Part shown: positions 52,282 to 61,609 of the stretch, one piece after another | How the letters are laid out: the number at the start of each line of letters is the position of its first letter | How positions within the stretch are numbered: position 1 is the first letter of the stretch | Assembly (NCBI RefSeq): GCF_900106045.1 | Contig: NZ_LT629802.1 | Location: 2,294,001 to 2,358,000, forward strand | Reading direction: 5' to 3' | From: Pseudomonas mucidolens | GTDB lineage: Bacteria > Pseudomonadota > Gammaproteobacteria > Pseudomonadales > Pseudomonadaceae | Length of the DNA: 64,000 nucleotides | The notes under the pieces: model-generated | Seen by the model: only the letters and a program-made list of their open reading frames with translations | What the model was told of the DNA's origin: nothing | Databases searched by the model: none | Program-made: the position numbers and the translations under genes

Positions 52282-53322
52282 TCAGCGAGCAGCCCAAGCG
52301 TTAAAGCGTTGCTCCAGTTCCTCGCCATGGTCAACCCAGAACTCGGCGTCCACCGCCCGTGCTCCAGCCAGGTTGGCCTCGGCGGTGGGCAATTGATCAC
52401 GTACGGCCGCGGGCAACAAGGCCAGGGTTTCACGATGCACAGGGCCGTAAGGGATGTTTTCCGAGAACACTTTCTGCGCTTGTGGCTGGCTGGCAAAGGC
52501 AATGAACTGCTCAGCCAAGGCCTTGTTAGGCGTGCCCTTGACCACGGCCCAGTACTCCGGGTCGTACAGGCTTTGCGACCAGACGATACTCAGCGGCACA
52601 CCTTCCTTCTGCGCTGAAGCGATGCGCCCGTTATAGGCGGCACTCATCACCACGTCACCCGCTACCAGCCACTGCGCCGGCTGCGCGCCCGCTTCCCACC
52701 ACTGGATGTCCTGCTTGATCTGGTCCAGCTTGGCGAATGCCCGCGATACGCCTTGCGGTGTGCTCAACACGTTGTATAACTCACCAGACTTGACACCGTC
52801 GGCCAGCAAGGCGATCTCCAAGGTGTACTTGGCGCCCTTGCGCAGACCGCGCTTGCCCGGGTACTTGGCAACGTTCCAGAAATCAGCCCAGGACTTCGGC
52901 GCCTGGGCCAGTTTGCGCTGGTCAAAAGCCAGCACCATCGACCAGACATAAGTCGCCACGCCGCACTCGGTGAGGGTTCCCGGCACAAAATTCGCCGCAT
53001 TACCCAGCGCGGTCAGGTTGAGTCGCTCGAATAACCCTTCCTCACACCCGCGCAACAGCTCGGGGCTTTCGACTTCGACCACGTCCCAACTGGTGTGCCC
53101 GGCCGACACCATGGCCTTGATCTTCGAAAGTTCTCCGTTGTATTCGCCGGCCACGATGTTTCCCGCACCGCTGGCGTTAAAGGGTTGAAAGTAGGCCTTG
53201 TCCTGGGCCTTCTTGGTGGCGCCGCCGAAGGAAATCACGGTCAGGTTTTGGGGCGCGGCCAACGCGTTGGTACTCAACAGCACCAGGGCACACGCAACAG
53301 TGCAACGCAAGGATCTGGACAT
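52282..53322 (-). CDS. Polyamine-type ABC solute-binding protein
   Basis: 346 aa with a Sec signal (TVACALVLLSTNALA-AP). PotD/SpuE-like fold: NLTVISFGGATKKAQD, SWDVVEVESPELLRGCEEG, WADFWNVAKYPGKRGLRKG, VPLSIVWSQSLYDPEYWAV. Periplasmic binding of putrescine-like cations or related amines. Last gene of the operon; no ABC membrane components are present, and the APC permease at 54752 may do the uptake. Confidence 0.85.
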   Translation of the reverse strand: MSRSLRCTVACALVLLSTNALAAPQNLTVISFGGATKKAQDKAYFQPFNASGAGNIVAGEYNGELSKIKAMVSAGHTSWDVVEVESPELLRGCEEGLFERLNLTALGNAANFVPGTLTECGVATYVWSMVLAFDQRKLAQAPKSWADFWNVAKYPGKRGLRKGAKYTLEIALLADGVKSGELYNVLSTPQGVSRAFAKLDQIKQDIQWWEAGAQPAQWLVAGDVVMSAAYNGRIASAQKEGVPLSIVWSQSLYDPEYWAVVKGTPNKALAEQFIAFASQPQAQKVFSENIPYGPVHRETLALLPAAVRDQLPTAEANLAGARAVDAEFWVDHGEELEQRFNAWAAR

Positions 53323-53372
53323 GAAGCGGTTCCTCGAAATGCCGACTCGCCCGCACGAGCCGGCGACGGGAC

Positions 53373-54755
53373 TCAGAGGCGACCGTAAGCGCGGGCGGTG
53401 CGATCTACAGCAATACGGGTCTTATCGACCAGTTCATTGATGTCGGCATGGCTGGCCACCAACGCCGGCGCCATGATCATCCGGCCCAACGTGGAGCGGA
53501 TGATCAGGCCTTCCTCAAAACCAAAGGTGCGGCATTGCCAGGCCATCTCGTTTTCATTGGCAAAGCGCTTGCGGCTATCTTTGTCTTCGGCCAGTTGCAA
53601 CGCTGCTACCATCCCGACGCCCTGGATTTCACCGATCAGCGGATGGTCGGCGAAGGCTTCGCGCAGGCAACGCTGCAGGTACGGGCCGGTGTCGGCCTTG
53701 ACCTGCGCCACAATGCCTTCGTCGCGCAGCGCCTTGAGGTTGGCAATCGCCACCGCCGCAGCCACCGGGTGCCCGGAATAGGTCAGGCCATGGGCGAAGA
53801 CTCCGCCCTGCTCCACCAATACCTCAGCCATGCGTTTGGACAGAATCAGCCCGCCCATGGGGATGTAGCCGCTGGTCAGGCCCTTGGCGATGGATAAAGT
53901 ATCGGGCTCAAAACCGAAGTATTCGTGGGCGAACCACTCCCCGGTACGACCGAAGCCGCCAATCACTTCGTCGGCGCACAACAGCACGTCATACTGACGG
54001 CAGATACGCTGGATTTCAGGCCAGTAGCTGTCTGGCGGGAAGATCATGCCACCAGCGCCCTGGAACGGTTCGGCGACGAACGCTGCGACGTTGTCGGCGC
54101 CCAGCTGAAGAATTTTTTCCTCCAGTTGCCGAGCGGCGCGCAGCCCGAACTCGGCGGGTGTCAGGGCACCTTCATGGGCGAACCAGTACGGTTCATCGAT
54201 ATGCGCCACATCTGGAATCACACCGCCCATTTCATGCATGAACTTCATGCCCCCGAGGGCCGAGGCGCCCAGGGTCGAGCCGTGGTAGCCATTCCAGCGA
54301 CCGATCATTATTTTCTTCTGCGGTTTACCGAGGATCTGCCAGTAGCGGCGCACAGTGCGAATCAGCACCTCGTTGGCCTCGGAGCCGGAGTTGGTGTAGA
54401 TGGCGTGGCTGTAGTGATTCGGCAGCAGGCTGAACAGCAACTCCGACAGTTCCACCACCGCCGGATGGGTGGTGTGGAAGAACATGTTGTAGTACGGCAA
54501 CTGTTCCAGCTGGCGGCTGGCCGCGGCGGCCAGGTCCTGGCGGCCATAACCCAGGTTGGTACACCACAGGCCGGACATCCCATCCAGGTAACGCTTGCCA
54601 TCGTTGTCCCACAACGCCAAACCCTCGCCGCGCACGATTACCCGAGGCCCTTCCGCGTTGAGGGCCTTCTGGTCGAGAAACGCATGGATATGGTGCGCCG
54701 CGTCCAGCGCCTGATACTCACGGGTGCTGCGAGTTGCCTTGAGTGATGCGTTCAT
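53373..54755 (-). CDS. Class III (omega) aminotransferase
   Basis: 460 aa. PLP Lys in DTLSIAKGLTSGYIPMGG, YHGSTLGASALGG, and CADEVIGGFGRTGEWF are typical of pyruvate-dependent omega-transaminases such as SpuC. Acts on a terminal amine, producing an aldehyde for the dehydrogenase at 56268. Its start overlaps the permease stop by four bases. Confidence 0.88.
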   Translation of the reverse strand: MNASLKATRSTREYQALDAAHHIHAFLDQKALNAEGPRVIVRGEGLALWDNDGKRYLDGMSGLWCTNLGYGRQDLAAAASRQLEQLPYYNMFFHTTHPAVVELSELLFSLLPNHYSHAIYTNSGSEANEVLIRTVRRYWQILGKPQKKIMIGRWNGYHGSTLGASALGGMKFMHEMGGVIPDVAHIDEPYWFAHEGALTPAEFGLRAARQLEEKILQLGADNVAAFVAEPFQGAGGMIFPPDSYWPEIQRICRQYDVLLCADEVIGGFGRTGEWFAHEYFGFEPDTLSIAKGLTSGYIPMGGLILSKRMAEVLVEQGGVFAHGLTYSGHPVAAAVAIANLKALRDEGIVAQVKADTGPYLQRCLREAFADHPLIGEIQGVGMVAALQLAEDKDSRKRFANENEMAWQCRTFGFEEGLIIRSTLGRMIMAPALVASHADINELVDKTRIAVDRTARAYGRL

Positions 54756-56200
54756 TGCAGGTCTCCTTGCTTATTGATCTTTTCGGAAGAAGTGCCCGGT
54801 ACGGCCGCCAGCGGCTCGGGCTTGAACAGCGGTTTGCGCATGACGCACTTGACCCACACCACCGCAATCAGCGAGACAATGCCCAGCACCACACCGGCGC
54901 TGGCAAAGATCGGAACAGTCATTTCGGGGCTGGGGGATACATGCCAGATGGCAAAGAGCATGCCGGCTATGCCGAACAACTGCGGCAACGGGTAGAACGG
55001 CGTACGAAACGGCCGATGCGCGTTGGGATAACGCCGGCGCAGGGCGATCACATTGATGTGGGTGATGATGTAGGCCAGCAGCCAGGCCAGGGCGGCAGCC
55101 AGCAACAGCAGGTTGATGGCGTCCGGGTTGTCATGCATCAGTAACAGCGGCAGGCCGGTAACCGCTGCCACGAACAGCACCGCAACCCACGGTGCACCGC
55201 TGCGCTTGCCTCGAAGCTTGAACACCCCGAAAGCCTGGCCGCTGCGGGCCATGCCCAGCAACATGCGCGGAATCGCCGCGAGGGAGCTGTTAAGCGTGCT
55301 GCAGGTCGCGGTGATCGCGGCAGACACTAGAAACACCTGTCCCGCCTCGCCAAATACCGTGGTGGCGAACAGATAATGTGGCAGGCCGTTGCTGGCCAGC
55401 TCCGCTTGCGGAACGGTCAATAGAGCGCCCAGGCAGTACAGGCAAATGATCACGAAGATCACCGTCAGGCCGATCATCATCGAAGCCGGGATGTTGCGCT
55501 CCGGGCGACGGGTTTCCTCCACCAGCGGACAAACGAACTCGGCGCCGACAAAGCCCCACACAGCCATCGCGGTCAATGCAATCACCCCCAGTCCCAGGGG
55601 ATTCCAGCCGGACGTGGCCACCAGCGTCGAGATACTGCCGGCGCCCTCGCTTGTCACCGCTCCGAGGCCCATCACCAACAACATCACCGTCATAACCAGC
55701 GCCAGCACGGTCTGCAGGCGCGAAAAAATGTCGATATTGAACAGGTTGAGTACGGTGAACAGGCACAGCACGCCCAGCGCCACGCTCAGCGGCGGCATCG
55801 CGTGCGGATAGACCTTGTCGATGATGAACTCCATCAGCAGCAATTCCGCCGACAGGGCAAACATCGCCACTACCACGTAACCGGAGAACGTCGCCAGAAT
55901 CGCCGGAAACTGACCGATCGCGACTTCGGTATAACTGCTCAGGCTACCGGCACGAGGAATCATCAATGCCAGTTCGGAGAACGAACAGGCGTAACTCAGC
56001 GCCAACAGCCACGCCAGGGTCAGGGGTATGACAAAGCCCATGCCGGCGATCCCGACACCCTGCAGCATCAACACCATGACGCCTTGGGAAACCACCAGGC
56101 CGACGGCTACCGCCAATAGGGCGCTCAAGCCGAGGCGTCGGCGCGAGCCCACTGAGGTGGGAGTAACGTTTTGTAGCGGCACGCTTGAGGAACTGTCCAT
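54752..56200 (-). CDS. APC-superfamily amino acid/amine permease
   Basis: 482 aa with about 12 membrane segments; the first, LSALLAVAVGLVVSQGVMVL, carries an Ala/Gly-rich helix. GFVGAEFVCPLVEETRRPERN and a serine/threonine-rich loop are typical of the AAT/GABA-permease branch. Inner-membrane importer. Part of the operon, four-base overlap with the aminotransferase. Confidence 0.88.
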   Translation of the reverse strand: MDSSSSVPLQNVTPTSVGSRRRLGLSALLAVAVGLVVSQGVMVLMLQGVGIAGMGFVIPLTLAWLLALSYACSFSELALMIPRAGSLSSYTEVAIGQFPAILATFSGYVVVAMFALSAELLLMEFIIDKVYPHAMPPLSVALGVLCLFTVLNLFNIDIFSRLQTVLALVMTVMLLVMGLGAVTSEGAGSISTLVATSGWNPLGLGVIALTAMAVWGFVGAEFVCPLVEETRRPERNIPASMMIGLTVIFVIICLYCLGALLTVPQAELASNGLPHYLFATTVFGEAGQVFLVSAAITATCSTLNSSLAAIPRMLLGMARSGQAFGVFKLRGKRSGAPWVAVLFVAAVTGLPLLLMHDNPDAINLLLLAAALAWLLAYIITHINVIALRRRYPNAHRPFRTPFYPLPQLFGIAGMLFAIWHVSPSPEMTVPIFASAGVVLGIVSLIAVVWVKCVMRKPLFKPEPLAAVPGTSSEKINKQGDLQ

Positions 56201-56267
56201 CGGTTGCTCCGTTTTCTTGTTTTAAGGGAGAACAAATCGATTGCCGGTGAAACCTGTGAAGTCGTCG

Positions 56268-57761
56268 TCAGCTACGCAACTGGATCCAGGTGGTTTTGAG
56301 TTGGGTGTACTTGTCGAACGCATGCAGTGACAGATCGCGACCGAAGCCCGACTGCTTGCCGCCGCCAAAGGGCACCGTGACGTCCAGCGCATCCACGGTG
56401 TTCACCGACACCGTGCCGGCGTTCAGTCGTCGCGCAACGCGGTGGGCGCGGTTCAGGTCATCGGTCCACAGCGATGCCGCCAGGCCGTAGATATGCTCGT
56501 TAGCCATGGCAATCGCCTGTTCTTCGTCATCGAACACACTGATCGCGAGGACCGGTCCGAACACCTCTTCGCGAGCCAACTGCATCGCGGGATGCACGTG
56601 GGTGAAAATCGTCGGTTCGATGAAGTTGCTCGATCCATCGACATTCAACTGCCGGCCACCACAGACCAGGCTCGCGCCTTCGGCGCTGGCCTGCTGGATG
56701 TAATGCATGATCCGCGCAGTCTGGCGGGCATCGACAATCGCCCCGGCGCGGCTCGACGGGTCCAGTGGATTACCGGGCTGCCACAGGCGCGCCTGAGTGA
56801 TCAGGCGTTCGACGAACTCATCATGAATAGATCGTTGCACCAGCAGTCGCGAATTGGCCGAGCACACTTCGCCCTGGTTGAAGAAAATTCCGAACGCGGC
56901 TTTTTCCGCAGCCAGATCCAGGTCCTGACAGTCGGCAAACACCAGGTTCGGACTCTTGCCGCCGCACTCCAGCCAAACCTGCTTGAGGTTCGATTGCGCG
57001 GAGTACTGCATGAAGTATTTGCCAACCTCGGTGGAGCCGGTGAACACCAGTGAGTCGACATCCGGGTGCAAGCCCAACGCCCGCCCCGCCTGCTCACCCA
57101 GCCCTGGCACGACATTCAGTACGCCCGCTGGCAAGCCCGCTTCCAGCGCCAGTTCGGCCAGGCGCAGGGCCGAGAACGGTGACTGTTCGGCAGGCTTGAG
57201 CACCACGCTGTTGCCCGCGGCCAGCGCTGGCGCGAGCTTCCAGGCGGCCATGTCCAGCGGAAAGTTCCATGGCACCACCGCCGCGATCACTCCCAGCGGA
57301 ACCCGGGTAATGGTCGCCAGGACATTTGCCGCCGAAGGCGCGACCTGATCGTAGAGTTTGTCCAGGCTTTCGCCATACCAGGCGAACACATGGGCGGCGC
57401 CGGGTACATCGATGTTCCAGGCGTCCATCACCGGCTTGCCCATGCTCAAGGAATCCAGCAGCGCCAATTCCTCGCGGTGCGCCAGCATCAATTGCGACAG
57501 GCGTAACAGCACGGCCTTGCGTTCGGTGGGCGCCATGCGCGCCCAAGGGCCGTGTTCGAAAGCCTTGCGCGCGCTGCTCACGGCGAGGTCGACTTCCGGT
57601 TCAGCGCAGGCCACCACGTTCGCCAGGCACTTGCCGGTGGCCGGGTTGACCACCTCCAGACGCGCGCCATCAGCCGCCTGCCGAGGCTCGCCATCGATCA
57701 GTGCGCTGTCGCGCAGGCGCAGTTGTGCGGCGCGGATTTTCCACTGGTTGAAATCGTTCAC
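56268..57761 (-). CDS. NAD(P)-dependent aldehyde dehydrogenase (PuuC-like)
   Basis: 497 aa. Catalytic Glu in LKQVWLECGGKSPN, Cys in NQGEVCSANSR, cofactor loop FTGSTEVGK, PWNFPLDM. Closest style is gamma-glutamyl-gamma-aminobutyraldehyde or gamma-aminobutyraldehyde dehydrogenase. Oxidises the aldehyde made by the aminotransferase. 67 bases upstream of the permease gene. Confidence 0.9.
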   Translation of the reverse strand: MNDFNQWKIRAAQLRLRDSALIDGEPRQAADGARLEVVNPATGKCLANVVACAEPEVDLAVSSARKAFEHGPWARMAPTERKAVLLRLSQLMLAHREELALLDSLSMGKPVMDAWNIDVPGAAHVFAWYGESLDKLYDQVAPSAANVLATITRVPLGVIAAVVPWNFPLDMAAWKLAPALAAGNSVVLKPAEQSPFSALRLAELALEAGLPAGVLNVVPGLGEQAGRALGLHPDVDSLVFTGSTEVGKYFMQYSAQSNLKQVWLECGGKSPNLVFADCQDLDLAAEKAAFGIFFNQGEVCSANSRLLVQRSIHDEFVERLITQARLWQPGNPLDPSSRAGAIVDARQTARIMHYIQQASAEGASLVCGGRQLNVDGSSNFIEPTIFTHVHPAMQLAREEVFGPVLAISVFDDEEQAIAMANEHIYGLAASLWTDDLNRAHRVARRLNAGTVSVNTVDALDVTVPFGGGKQSGFGRDLSLHAFDKYTQLKTTWIQLRS

Positions 57762-57776
57762 TGCAAATTCCTTGGG

Positions 57777-58946
57777 TCAGACGTCGTTGGGTTCACTGAG
57801 GTGAATCGCCAGGCGATCCATCAAGCGGTCGCAGGCCGCCATTTGTTCAACACTCACGTACTCGTCGGGTTTGTGCCCCTGGTCCATGCTGCCGGGACCG
57901 CAGACCACCGTCGGCACGCCCGCCTGATGAAACAGGCCACCTTCGGTGCCAAACGCCACCGTGCCGAATGCATCACTGCCACACAGCCGGGCAATCAGCC
58001 GCGCGGCATTGCTGTCCGGTGCGGTGGCCAGGCCCGGGTAGGCGCTGAGCTGTTCAAAATGAATCGCCGTGTCGGCGTGTACTGTGCGCATGCCTGGCAA
58101 CAGCGCCTGCTCGGCATAGTCCTGTAATTGCGCGACGACGCTATGTGCCGTGAAGTCCGGCAAGGCGCGCACTTCGAAATCGAAACGGCAATCGGCGGGC
58201 ACGATATTCAGCGCCGTTCCGCCTTGAATCACGCCGACCTGGACCGTGGAATACGCCGGGTCGAAGCGCGCGTCATGCAGCGACGGCGCGGCGAGGTCTG
58301 CGCCAATCTCGCCCAGGCGACCGATCAGGCGTGCGGCCTGCTCGATGGCGTTCACCCCGTAAGGTGCGTAAGCCGAATGGCAGGCCACTCCCTTGACATG
58401 ACAGCGCATCGCCAATTTGCCCTTATGACCCAACACCGGCTGGAGACCGGTCGGTTCACCGATCAGGCACAGCGCCGGCTGGGGAATGCGCTGGGGCAAC
58501 AGCGCGAGCAGACTGCGCACGCCCAGGCAACCGACCTCCTCGTCATAGGAAAACGCCAGGTGCACCGGACGGCGCAACGGGCTGGCCAGGAACAACGGCA
58601 CCGCTGCCAGCACCGACGCCAGGTAGCCCTTCATGTCCGCCGTGCCACGACCAAACAACTTGCCATGAGCTTCGCTGAGGCAAAACGGCTCAACCGTCCA
58701 GGCCTGTCCCTCCACCGGCACCACGTCGGTATGCCCCGACAACACCACACCGCCGGCCACTGGCGGACCGATGCTCGCCAGCAGGTTGGCCTTGGTCCGT
58801 TCAGGGTTGTAGATCAACTCGCAATCCACCCCAAGGTCTTGCAGATAACCGCGTACGAATTCGATCAATGCCAGGTTCGATTCGCGGCTGACCGTGGCAA
58901 AACCCACCAGTCTGGCCAACAGTGCGCGGCTGCGCAGCTCATTCAT
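57777..58946 (-). CDS. argE: ArgE/DapE-family deacylase (M20 metallopeptidase)
   Basis: 389 aa from the ATG at 58946. M20 features: VVLSGHTDVVP, FGRGTADMKGYLAS, SYDEEVGCLG, FGTEGGLFHQAGVPTVVCGPG and the final His in QGHKPDEYV. Closest to acetylornithine deacetylase. Here it is catabolic in context: it probably removes an acyl group from an amine or amino acid. It overlaps the DUF1028 gene by eight bases. The biosynthetic argE is normally elsewhere, so this is likely a specialised paralog. Confidence 0.85.
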   Translation of the reverse strand: MNELRSRALLARLVGFATVSRESNLALIEFVRGYLQDLGVDCELIYNPERTKANLLASIGPPVAGGVVLSGHTDVVPVEGQAWTVEPFCLSEAHGKLFGRGTADMKGYLASVLAAVPLFLASPLRRPVHLAFSYDEEVGCLGVRSLLALLPQRIPQPALCLIGEPTGLQPVLGHKGKLAMRCHVKGVACHSAYAPYGVNAIEQAARLIGRLGEIGADLAAPSLHDARFDPAYSTVQVGVIQGGTALNIVPADCRFDFEVRALPDFTAHSVVAQLQDYAEQALLPGMRTVHADTAIHFEQLSAYPGLATAPDSNAARLIARLCGSDAFGTVAFGTEGGLFHQAGVPTVVCGPGSMDQGHKPDEYVSVEQMAACDRLMDRLAIHLSEPNDV

Positions 58947-59613
58947 CGCCCGGCACTCCATAGCGGGGGGCCAGGGTCGGATCCAGGGCGCGGGTCAAGT
59001 AATCCTGCAACTGCGGCTGGTAGGCGAGCCAGAGTTTTTCCAGTTCACCAATCGGGTTTTTCTCTGCCCAGTCGACCCGCAAATCGACAATCGGCCATGT
59101 CAGGTCACCGACCACCGAAAGGGCCGCCGAATGCACCGTCCCGGCTTCACCGCCCGCCGCCTGCCCCGCCTGCAACGCCTTCATCAGGCGCGCGGCTAGA
59201 CATCCTTCGCTGCACTCGAATGCCGCGACCATGGCCGCGATCACCCCCACATCGGCCAACAGGTTGCCGGCGGCCACGCACTGCTCTCCGGCCAAGGCGT
59301 GGTGGTTGCCCAGAGCATGACTGCCGCTGAACAGCGCCGTGTTGCCGTGGGCGTCGACCACCGCTACCTGGCGGTACTGGCTATACCCGTTGCGCGCCAG
59401 AGCGCGATCCATAGCTTTTGGCGCGACCAGTCCCGCGGCCAGTTCATCCAGGATCTGTGGGCCCAGGGCCGGCAGCGTGATGTTCTGGCTGGCTACCGCC
59501 CCCACACCGGCGCGCAGCCAAGGGCAACGGGCGCCGACGGCGATGCTCGAGGAGCTGATTGCGATGCCTAGCTGACCGGTTTCGGTGCAGCGTCCGACAA
59601 TGGAAAACGTCAT
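58939..59613 (-). CDS. DUF1028 Ntn-hydrolase-like protein
   Basis: 224 aa from the ATG at 59613 (AAGGAG before it). The opening MTFSIVGRCTETGQLGIAIS and the segments GVGAVASQNITLP and SGSHALGN match DUF1028, an Ntn-hydrolase-like family whose members are often encoded with aminoacylases. The likely role is cleavage of an amide or isopeptide bond. Flanked by ArgE- and RidA-type genes. Confidence 0.85.
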   Translation of the reverse strand: MTFSIVGRCTETGQLGIAISSSSIAVGARCPWLRAGVGAVASQNITLPALGPQILDELAAGLVAPKAMDRALARNGYSQYRQVAVVDAHGNTALFSGSHALGNHHALAGEQCVAAGNLLADVGVIAAMVAAFECSEGCLAARLMKALQAGQAAGGEAGTVHSAALSVVGDLTWPIVDLRVDWAEKNPIGELEKLWLAYQPQLQDYLTRALDPTLAPRYGVPGDE

Positions 59614-59623
59614 GCTCAACTCC

Positions 59624-60034
59624 TTATTCGGGGATTACCGCGATCACATCGATTTCCATCAGCCACTGCGGCTGGCCAAGCGCGCTGACCACCAGACCGG
59701 TGGAAATCGGGAACACCCCCTTGAGCCATTTACCGACCTCTTGGTAGACCGGCTCGCGGTAGCGCGGGTCGACCAGGTAAGTGGTGGTCTTGACGATATG
59801 ACTCAGGTCGCTGCCGGCCTCCTCGAGCAACTGCTTGACGTTGCGCATTGCCTGCTCGGCCTGGGCACGCGGATCGCCCAGTCCCACCAGCTGGCCGCTG
59901 AAATCCGTGCCGACCTGGCCACGCACGTAGACAGTGTTGCCGGCGCGCACGGCCTGGCACAGGTCGTTGTCCAGCGCCTGGTTCGGGTAGGTTTCTTTGG
60001 TGTTGAACATGCGGATGCGTGTGTGAGTAGGCAT
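59624..60034 (-). CDS. RidA-family enamine/imine deaminase
   Basis: 136 aa from the ATG at 60034, which shares one base with the stop of the monooxygenase (TGATG). Features: AVRAGNTVYVRGQVGTDFSG, GDPRAQAEQAMRNVKQLLEE and the terminal MEIDVIAVIPE. It clears reactive enamines or imines formed by PLP and flavin enzymes, consistent with the operon's aminotransferase and monooxygenase. Ten bases before the DUF1028 start. Confidence 0.88.
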   Translation of the reverse strand: MPTHTRIRMFNTKETYPNQALDNDLCQAVRAGNTVYVRGQVGTDFSGQLVGLGDPRAQAEQAMRNVKQLLEEAGSDLSHIVKTTTYLVDPRYREPVYQEVGKWLKGVFPISTGLVVSALGQPQWLMEIDVIAVIPE

Positions 60035-61353
60035 CAACGGACTCCCATCAGGCTGTTGTTCTTCGAAGGTTGCGAGTCGCGCTCGCATTGGCGCTCGCCG
60101 GCATCCCGATAAGCGAGATAGGTACGCTGTTTGGCGATGTGATCGGCGATGTGTCGAGCGTCATGCCAGACGCCCCAGATAAACGCTGAGCCCCGCCGCG
60201 ACAGCCACGGCAGGCCAACGAAATACACGCCCGGCTCGCTGGATACACCGCGCTGATGCCGGGGCTTGCCGTTAGCGTCTAGTGCGTCGACCTGCAGCCA
60301 GCTGTAATCCACTGAATAACCGGTGGCCCAGATGACAGTGCTCACGCCGGCCGCGACCAGATCCAGTTCAAGGATCGGTTGAGTCAGGCAGTGCGGGTCA
60401 GGCAGCAACTCGCGAGCTTGCGGTTCGAGCGGCAAGTCCAGGCCGTTGCGCGCGATATAGGCATCGGCGGCGTCCAGCAGCGCCAGATAGTTCTCGTCGC
60501 CACGGGCAATGTTTTCAGCCAGGTTGGACTCGAATCTCACCACGCCGGCGTCGAACGATTGGGTCAGCCCCACCAGCGTGATGCCGTCATGGGCCAGACG
60601 CCGAAAATCCACTGTATGCCCACCACGCGCTCCGCTTACGGCAATGGTCACGTGCTCCTTGCCGGGCTGGACCGCCTCGGCATCCCACTCGCCAAGCACC
60701 CCCAGCCACCAGCAGAAATCACGCTTGCGATAGGCCCGGGGCGGACGGTCATGGGCGCCCACCGAGAGATAGACCTGCTTGCCGGCACGCTGCAATTCAT
60801 CGGCGATCTGCACCCCGGACGAACCGGCGCCCACGACCAGTACCGCGCCCTCGGAAAGCTGTTGCGGGTTGCGATATTCAGCGGAGTGGATTTGCGTAAC
60901 ACCCGCCATTTGGGTCGCAATCGGCGGAATCACTGGCCGTTGGAATGGCCCGGTGGCAACCACCACATGCAAGGCTTCGATCCGGCCCTCGGAGGTTTCC
61001 ACGGTGAAGCCCGGTCGAGCGCTATTACGCTGTACGCTCTTGACCTCTACACCTGTGCGGATCGGCGCGTTGAACTTGCTGGCATAAGCTTCGAAATAAT
61101 CCGCCACCTGGTCCTTCGCGGCGAAGGCATCGGGCGCCAGCCCCTCGAATTCCAACCCAGGGAAACGGTCATGCCAGGCCGGGCCGTTGGCCACCAGGGA
61201 ATCCCAACGCGCCGTGCGCCAGGCTTCGGCAATCCGATTGCGCTCCAGCACGAGGTGCGGCACCCCTTGCCTGCTCAAGTGCTCACTCATGGCCACGCCG
61301 GCCTGGCCGGCACCTACAACGAGCGTGTCTATCTGTACTGTTTCAACGGGCAT
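60034..61353 (-). CDS. FAD/NAD(P)-dependent monooxygenase (flavin-containing, group B type)
   Basis: 439 aa. FAD loop VVGAGQAGVAMSEHL, NADPH loop VVGAGSSGVQIADEL, and the intervening VVATGPFQRPVIPP; the FMO fingerprint is partly degenerate. Relatives oxidise amines (N-hydroxylation) or carbonyls. First gene of the operon, so it probably starts the pathway by N-oxygenation or oxidative deamination. Confidence 0.85.
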   Translation of the reverse strand: MPVETVQIDTLVVGAGQAGVAMSEHLSRQGVPHLVLERNRIAEAWRTARWDSLVANGPAWHDRFPGLEFEGLAPDAFAAKDQVADYFEAYASKFNAPIRTGVEVKSVQRNSARPGFTVETSEGRIEALHVVVATGPFQRPVIPPIATQMAGVTQIHSAEYRNPQQLSEGAVLVVGAGSSGVQIADELQRAGKQVYLSVGAHDRPPRAYRKRDFCWWLGVLGEWDAEAVQPGKEHVTIAVSGARGGHTVDFRRLAHDGITLVGLTQSFDAGVVRFESNLAENIARGDENYLALLDAADAYIARNGLDLPLEPQARELLPDPHCLTQPILELDLVAAGVSTVIWATGYSVDYSWLQVDALDANGKPRHQRGVSSEPGVYFVGLPWLSRRGSAFIWGVWHDARHIADHIAKQRTYLAYRDAGERQCERDSQPSKNNSLMGVR

Positions 61354-61609
61354 GTCTGTGCACTTCCGGCAGTGGGCTTAATTCAGGCCGGCGTGGCGCC
61401 GACTCGGGTTGTGGTGTTTTTGTTGTTCTGCGGTTGCGGCTATCGAAGGGTGGTGTCGAGGCGATTGTGTTGGCAGGCGGGGATTTGCGAAACGAGGGTT
61501 TTTATCGTTGCGGGGAAGGAAAAAGCTGCATGCGCTGGGAAGGCGCATGTCAGCGGGGGTAAGACGCGGGGGTTGATCAGCGTGATGCGGGAAAGGCGGT
61601 GTAATCAGT

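Noticed and set aside
58128..59330. 400-codon plus-strand ORF over the ArgE-like and DUF1028 genes
   Set aside because: Antisense to two family-supported genes; sequence is His/Arg/Gln-rich with no domain.
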